From: an uncultured Lachnospiraceae bacterium
GTDB lineage: Bacteria > Bacillota > Clostridia > Lachnospirales > Lachnospiraceae
Length of the DNA: 15,355 nt
Direction of reading: 5' to 3'
Assembly: GCA_934370915.1 (NCBI GenBank)
Contig: CAKRNI010000045.1
Span: 1-15,355, forward strand
Part shown: positions 11,643 through 15,355 of the stretch, piece by piece
Layout of the letters: each line of letters starts with the position of its first letter
How positions within the stretch are numbered: the stretch's first letter is position 1
Notes under the pieces: generated by a model
Told to the model about the DNA's origin: nothing
Seen by the model: only the letters and a program-made list of their open reading frames with translations
Databases searched by the model: none
Program-made: the position numbers and the translations under genes

Positions 11643-13178
11643 ATGGGCAAAGAGATCCTGAAAATGGAACATATCACAAAGATCTACCCCAACGGTGTCA
11701 TGGCTAACAGGGATGTCAGCTTTTCTGTCCGGGAAGGTGAGATCCATGCCCTGATGGGTGAGAACGGTGCCGGAAAAAGTACCCTGATGAAGATCCTGTT
11801 CGGCGACGAGGACGCCACTGAGGGCGATATCATCTTCGAGGGAAACAAGATCCAGCCAAAAAGTGCCGCTGACACGATCCGTCTCGGAATCGGAATGGTG
11901 CATCAGCACTTCATGCTCGTGGATTCTCTGCGGGTATATGAGAACGTGATCCTCGGCATGGAACCGAAAAACGGGATCATGATCGACAAGGAAAAAGCGA
12001 TCCGGGCGGTGGAGGAAACCGCCAAAAAGTACAACTTAAAGATCGATCCGATGGCTGTCGTCGGAGAGCTCTCCGTCAGCCAGAAACAGAAGGTCGAGAT
12101 CTTAAAAGTCCTGCTCCGCGGGGCGAAGCTCCTGATCTTAGATGAGCCGACCGCAGTTTTGACGCCACAGGAGACAGACGAACTCTTTGAACAGCTTCTT
12201 TTACTAAAGAAAAATGATCACACGATCATCTTCATCTCCCACAAGATCCGCGAAGTCATGCAGATCTGCGACAATATCACAGTTCTCCGCGCCGGACGGA
12301 CAGTGGGATCGATCCCGGTCGCCAACGCGACAGAAGAAGACATCTCCCGCTTCATGGTGGGCCGCGATGTCATCCTGAAAATGAATAAAAAGCCGGCAGA
12401 ATTCGGTGACACGCTCTTAAAAGTCACTGATCTGACCTATGAAAATAAAGAAGGACGAAAGCTCCTGGACCATGTCTCCTTTTCACTGAAAAAGGGCCAG
12501 ATCTTAGGTATCGCAGGAGTTGAGGGAAACGGACAGAATGAGCTCGCCGAGGCGATCTTCGGTTTCTACTCCGGTGTCAAAGGCAGTATCCTCTTTGACG
12601 GGAAAGAAATCCTTGGAAAATCCATCCGCGCGATTCGCGATGACGGAATTTCCTATATCCCCGAGGACCGCATCAAAACCGGAGCCGCCGGGAATATCAG
12701 CCTCTGGGGCAACATGATCGCAGACATCATCGACAGCCCGCTGTTAAAAAAACACGGACTTCTCAATTATAAAAATATCCATGAACGGGCAGATAAACTT
12801 ATCAGCGACTTCGGCGTCCTCTGCCAGAATGACGATCAGCCGATCGGTATGCTGTCCGGCGGAAATATGCAGAAGGTCGTAGTCGCAAGGGAATTTTCCT
12901 CTGACCCGAAGCTTCTGATCGCCAACCAGCCGACCCGGGGCATCGATGTGGGTGCCAACGAGTTTATCTGGAAAAAGATCATTGAACAACGCGATGCCGG
13001 AAAGGGCGTTATCCTGATCTCCGCGGACTTAAACGAGATCATGGAGCTCTCCGACAGCATTCTCGTCATGTGCGGCGGACAGGCTGCCGCCTACTTCGAG
13101 GACGCGAAAAAAGTAGATGAGTTCGAGCTCGGAAACTACATGCTCGGGCTGAAACATCAGGAGGTATCGGAATCATGA
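11643..13178 (+). CDS. Nucleoside/simple-sugar ABC transporter ATPase, two fused ATPase domains
   Basis: 511 residues, the usual length for double ATPases of the sugar/nucleoside importer group. Domain 1 has a full Walker A, G-E-N-G-A-G-K-S-T (39-47), Q-loop region M-V-H-Q-H-F-M near 85-91, signature L-S-V-S-Q-K-Q, and Walker B L-L-I-L-D-E-P-T. Domain 2 (about 255-500) has a degenerate Walker A (G-V-E-G-N-G-Q-N-E), an intact signature L-S-G-G-N-M-Q-K, and an altered Walker B where N-Q-P-T-R-G replaces D-E-P-T. This asymmetry, with one hydrolytic and one impaired site, is normal for this group. It energises import by the two permeases. AGGAGG (11631-11636) precedes the ATG. Its stop overlaps the next start by four bases. 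Likely ortholog of B. subtilis NupO. Confidence 0.94.
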   Translation: MGKEILKMEHITKIYPNGVMANRDVSFSVREGEIHALMGENGAGKSTLMKILFGDEDATEGDIIFEGNKIQPKSAADTIRLGIGMVHQHFMLVDSLRVYENVILGMEPKNGIMIDKEKAIRAVEETAKKYNLKIDPMAVVGELSVSQKQKVEILKVLLRGAKLLILDEPTAVLTPQETDELFEQLLLLKKNDHTIIFISHKIREVMQICDNITVLRAGRTVGSIPVANATEEDISRFMVGRDVILKMNKKPAEFGDTLLKVTDLTYENKEGRKLLDHVSFSLKKGQILGIAGVEGNGQNELAEAIFGFYSGVKGSILFDGKEILGKSIRAIRDDGISYIPEDRIKTGAAGNISLWGNMIADIIDSPLLKKHGLLNYKNIHERADKLISDFGVLCQNDDQPIGMLSGGNMQKVVVAREFSSDPKLLIANQPTRGIDVGANEFIWKKIIEQRDAGKGVILISADLNEIMELSDSILVMCGGQAAAYFEDAKKVDEFELGNYMLGLKHQEVSES

Positions 13179-14263
13179 AACAGAAAAAACCTCTCTCATC
13201 TTATGTAGAAATGCTGCGGACCATGATCGCCATCCTGATCTCCCTGATCATCGTCTTCGCGATCATTCTCCTGATCAGCAGCCAGCCCCTCTCCGCTCTC
13301 GGAGACTTTATTTTCGGACCGCTGACCTCCGTCCGCCGTTTCGGAAACGTCATCGAAGGTATGACACCGTTAATGTTTACAGGACTTGCGGTCATCATCC
13401 TCTTTAAACCGGGGCTTTTCAATCTGTCCATGGAAGGCGCGTTCTTTATCGGCGCCGTTGCTGCCTGTGCGGCTTCCCTGGGACTCGGACTTTCCGGAAA
13501 AACGGCACTGATCGTGGCCATGGCGGCTGCGGCGGTCGCAGGCGGATTTATCTGCTTTATCCCGGGCATCATGAAAGTAAAGACAGGCTCCAATGAGCTT
13601 GTAACTTCCCTGATGCTCAATTACACCTGCCTGTACGTCGGGCTCTGGATCATCACCACCTTCTTCTATGATCCGACCCAGAACTCCAACTATTCCTACA
13701 AATTTCCGGAGGGATGCGCTTTAAGCAAGATCATCACCGGCACGCGTATCAACTCCGGTACGATCATCGCCCTTGTGACTGTCCTTGTGATCTGGGTCAT
13801 CGTAAACCGGACACCCTTCGGCTTTAAGGCAAACCTTGTGGGCGAAAACTTCAATATGGCAAACTACGCGGGCATCAACTCCGGCCTCATGATCATCCTG
13901 ACCCAGATTCTGGGTGGTATGCTGGCGGGACTCGGCGGCGCTGCGGAGCTTTTCGGCATGTACCAGCGCTTCCAGTATTCCGCACTCCCGGGCTATGGCT
14001 GGGACGGTGTTCTGATCGCCATCGTCGCCAGACGGAAGGTACAGTATGTCCCGTTTGCAGCACTGTTTTTATCTTACCTGCGGATCGGCGCGGATATCAT
14101 GTCCAGAAATTCCGATATCCCGTTTGAGATCGTAAACATCATTCAGGCTGTCATGGTCCTTCTGATCTCCGCCACCGCGATCCTTAGCGGATATAAGAAG
14201 AAACTCATCATCAAAGAGACAAAAGAATTCGAGGCTGCAGCGAAAAAGGAGGTACAGGCATGA
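13175..14263 (+). CDS. Nucleoside ABC transporter permease, first subunit
   Basis: 362 residues, polytopic membrane protein of the BPD_transp_2 type with roughly eight to ten hydrophobic helices starting at about 14-34. Recognisable segments are P-L-M-F-T-G-L-A-V near 64-72, N-L-S-M-E-G-A-F-F-I-G-A near 82-93, the cytoplasmic coupling region N-M-A-N-Y-A-G-I-N (about 226-234), and G-G-M-L-A-G-L-G-G-A-A-E near 247-258. It pairs with the next gene product to form the transmembrane channel. It starts inside the ATPase stop (ATGA overlap, 13175-13178) with AGGAGG in the ATPase end, and overlaps the next gene the same way, indicating translational coupling. Likely ortholog of NupP. Confidence 0.93.
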   Translation: MKQKKPLSSYVEMLRTMIAILISLIIVFAIILLISSQPLSALGDFIFGPLTSVRRFGNVIEGMTPLMFTGLAVIILFKPGLFNLSMEGAFFIGAVAACAASLGLGLSGKTALIVAMAAAAVAGGFICFIPGIMKVKTGSNELVTSLMLNYTCLYVGLWIITTFFYDPTQNSNYSYKFPEGCALSKIITGTRINSGTIIALVTVLVIWVIVNRTPFGFKANLVGENFNMANYAGINSGLMIILTQILGGMLAGLGGAAELFGMYQRFQYSALPGYGWDGVLIAIVARRKVQYVPFAALFLSYLRIGADIMSRNSDIPFEIVNIIQAVMVLLISATAILSGYKKKLIIKETKEFEAAAKKEVQA

Positions 14264-15171
14264 ATATCTGGAGTGTGATTCTTTCCCCTGACTTTCTCTT
14301 TACCTCGATCCGTGTGATGACTCCGATCCTGTTCGCGGCCATGGCCTGCATGGTCTTCGTGAAAGGCGGCATCGATCCCATCGGAACTGAGGGAATTATG
14401 TTAAGCTGTGCCCTTGCGGGACCTGTCGGCGGCTACTTTACCCACAGCGCTCTGGGCGGCGTGATATTCGCAATGGCAGTCGGTGTGGTGCTGGCTTTCG
14501 TGTTCGGTTACTTTACGCTGATCCTGAATACAAACCCGGTACTCGCCGGAATTGCGTTAAATACTTTGTCCGGCGGTCTCACAGTCTTTACGACCTACTA
14601 TCTGACCGGAAATAAAGGTTCCACCCAAAGTTTAAAGAGTCCGGTGATGCCGGAGATCAGGATTCCGCTTATCAAAGATATCCCGGTTCTCGGTGCCATT
14701 ATCTCCGGACATAATGTCCTGACTTATCTCGGGCTGATTCTGGTGATCGTCCTCACGGTCTTTTTCTGGAAGACTACCGTCGGCCTGCGGATCCGCGCTG
14801 TCGGCGAGAATGAGAGTGCCGCAAAATCCGTAGGCTTAAACGTCATGAAATATAAATACATCGCCCTTCTCATCGCCGGCTGTCTCGCCGGGATCGGCGG
14901 AGCATACATGTCCATGGGTTATGTTTCCTTCTTCTCAAGAGACATGATCGCCGGACGCGGATGGATCGGAATGGCGGCGGAATCCATGGGTCTCGGTATT
15001 CCATGGAAGATCGCCTGCTCGGTACTGATCTTCGGTATGGCAGATTCACTGGCCGTACGGCTTCAGATGTTAAATCTGCCGTCCCAGCTTATTCAGACGA
15101 TTCCTTACGTGGTTACGATGATCGCGATCGGAATTTATTCGAAGAGAAATATGTCGGGGAAAAAGAATTGA
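14260..15171 (+). CDS. Nucleoside ABC transporter permease, second subunit
   Basis: 303 residues, polytopic, BPD_transp_2 family, shorter than its partner as is usual. Features: F-V-K-G-G-I-D-P-I-G-T-E-G-I-M (about 33-47), V-L-A-G-I-A-L-N-T-L near 94-103, the coupling region A-V-G-E-N-E-S-A-A-K-S-V-G-L-N (about 180-194) and L-A-G-I-G-G-A-Y-M near 209-217. It completes the membrane channel with the preceding permease. The start overlaps that gene by four bases (ATGA, 14260-14263) with AAAGGAGG just upstream. No terminator follows within 180 bases, so transcription may continue into the partial gene at 15326. Likely ortholog of NupQ. Confidence 0.93.
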   Translation: MNIWSVILSPDFLFTSIRVMTPILFAAMACMVFVKGGIDPIGTEGIMLSCALAGPVGGYFTHSALGGVIFAMAVGVVLAFVFGYFTLILNTNPVLAGIALNTLSGGLTVFTTYYLTGNKGSTQSLKSPVMPEIRIPLIKDIPVLGAIISGHNVLTYLGLILVIVLTVFFWKTTVGLRIRAVGENESAAKSVGLNVMKYKYIALLIAGCLAGIGGAYMSMGYVSFFSRDMIAGRGWIGMAAESMGLGIPWKIACSVLIFGMADSLAVRLQMLNLPSQLIQTIPYVVTMIAIGIYSKRNMSGKKN

Positions 15172-15195
15172 TGAAATTATTTCGAAATTCCGAGC

Positions 15196-15204
15196 TGTTA
15201 TAAA
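15196..15204 (+). promoter_or_regulatory. Possible extended -10 promoter for the last gene
   Basis: TGTTATAAA carries a TG one base before a TATAAA -10. There is no good -35. Transcription would start near 15211. It is weak; read-through from the transporter operon is an alternative. Confidence 0.25.
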
Positions 15205-15325
15205 TATAGGCAAAGCTTCTGTATGATCCATTTTGACAATGTGTTTTCTTCCGATCTCTGCCCTGTTTCTTATCCTGAGCAGAGACAGGAAGTGGTATTT
15301 ACAGCTGAAATGAGGGAGATTCTTT

Positions 15326-15355
15326 ATGAAAGCATGGGAATTTGAACATAAGCTG
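15326..15355 (+). CDS. Unidentified gene, first ten codons
   Basis: GAGGGAG (15312-15318) precedes an ATG that opens the peptide MKAWEFEHKL and runs off the right edge. Ten residues do not identify a family. Being 154 bases downstream of the transporter operon on the same strand, it could be a nucleoside-metabolism gene, but that is only a guess from context. The leader before it contains a possible stem TCTCTGC/GCAGAGA (15255-15261 with 15279-15285), which competes with CCTGT/ACAGG (15262-15266 with 15285-15289). Confidence 0.5.
   Translation, partial: MKAWEFEHKL

Noticed and set aside
15171..15203. Ten-codon ORF starting at a TGATG overlap with the second permease stop
   Set aside because: It is too short, has no ribosome binding site and overlaps a possible -10 element.
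15233..15261. TTGACA at 15233-15238 as a promoter for the last gene
   Set aside because: No -10-like sequence occurs at 16-18 bp; the position is occupied by CTCTGC-type sequence.

Overview
The window looks like chromosomal DNA of an anaerobic Gram-positive Firmicute, most likely a Lachnospiraceae-type clostridium. The evidence is the gene families present (class III fructose-1,6-bisphosphatase, a DUF4317 protein, a HAAS/DUF1700 membrane protein, an ECF folate S-component under a THF riboswitch, and a nucleoside transporter with a BMP-type binding protein), strong AGGAGG ribosome binding sites and near-consensus sigma-A promoters. Nothing indicates phage, plasmid, insertion sequence or CRISPR. 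It is an ordinary core-type region whose interest lies mainly in its regulatory DNA and RNA.

Layout. 1-59 (-): first codons of a MATE efflux gene. 297-396: THF riboswitch controlling folT (462-1046, +), which ends in a terminator shared with the convergent NlpC/P60 hydrolase gene (1134-1838, -). 2216-4653 (-): a two-gene unit, fbp followed by a HAAS-domain membrane protein, ending at a strong terminator (2001-2033). A 384-bp divergent spacer (4654-5037) carries two notable inverted repeats. 5038-5847 (+): MBL-fold hydrolase. 5996-6544 (+): NUDIX hydrolase. 6739-8200 (+): DUF4317 gene plus a one-domain MGMT-like gene. 8311-9312 (+): SH3b/SleB-type cell wall hydrolase. 9463-10071 (-): sortase. 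10320-15171 (+): a nucleoside ABC transporter operon (binding lipoprotein, double ATPase, two permeases). 15326-15355: first ten codons of an unidentified gene.

How the parts fit. FolT scavenges folate and is shut off by reduced folate through the riboswitch; the leader holds mutually exclusive helices explaining how the ribosome binding site would be masked. Two cell-wall hydrolases (NlpC/P60 and SleB-like) have perfect sigma-A consensus promoters followed, about five bases after the -10, by GTAAY hexamer repeats spaced like a WalR box. This suggests one shared cell-wall regulator. The transporter operon has an exceptionally structured spacer between the binding-protein and ATPase genes, which would let the lipoprotein be made in excess. 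Fbp is the gluconeogenic phosphatase; its pairing with a HAAS membrane protein is unexplained.

I do not see a clearly novel multi-gene system. The best leads are the folT switch architecture, the shared hydrolase operators, the 56-nt nested inverted repeat at 4932-4987, and a possibly frameshifted small ORF at 2096-2192.
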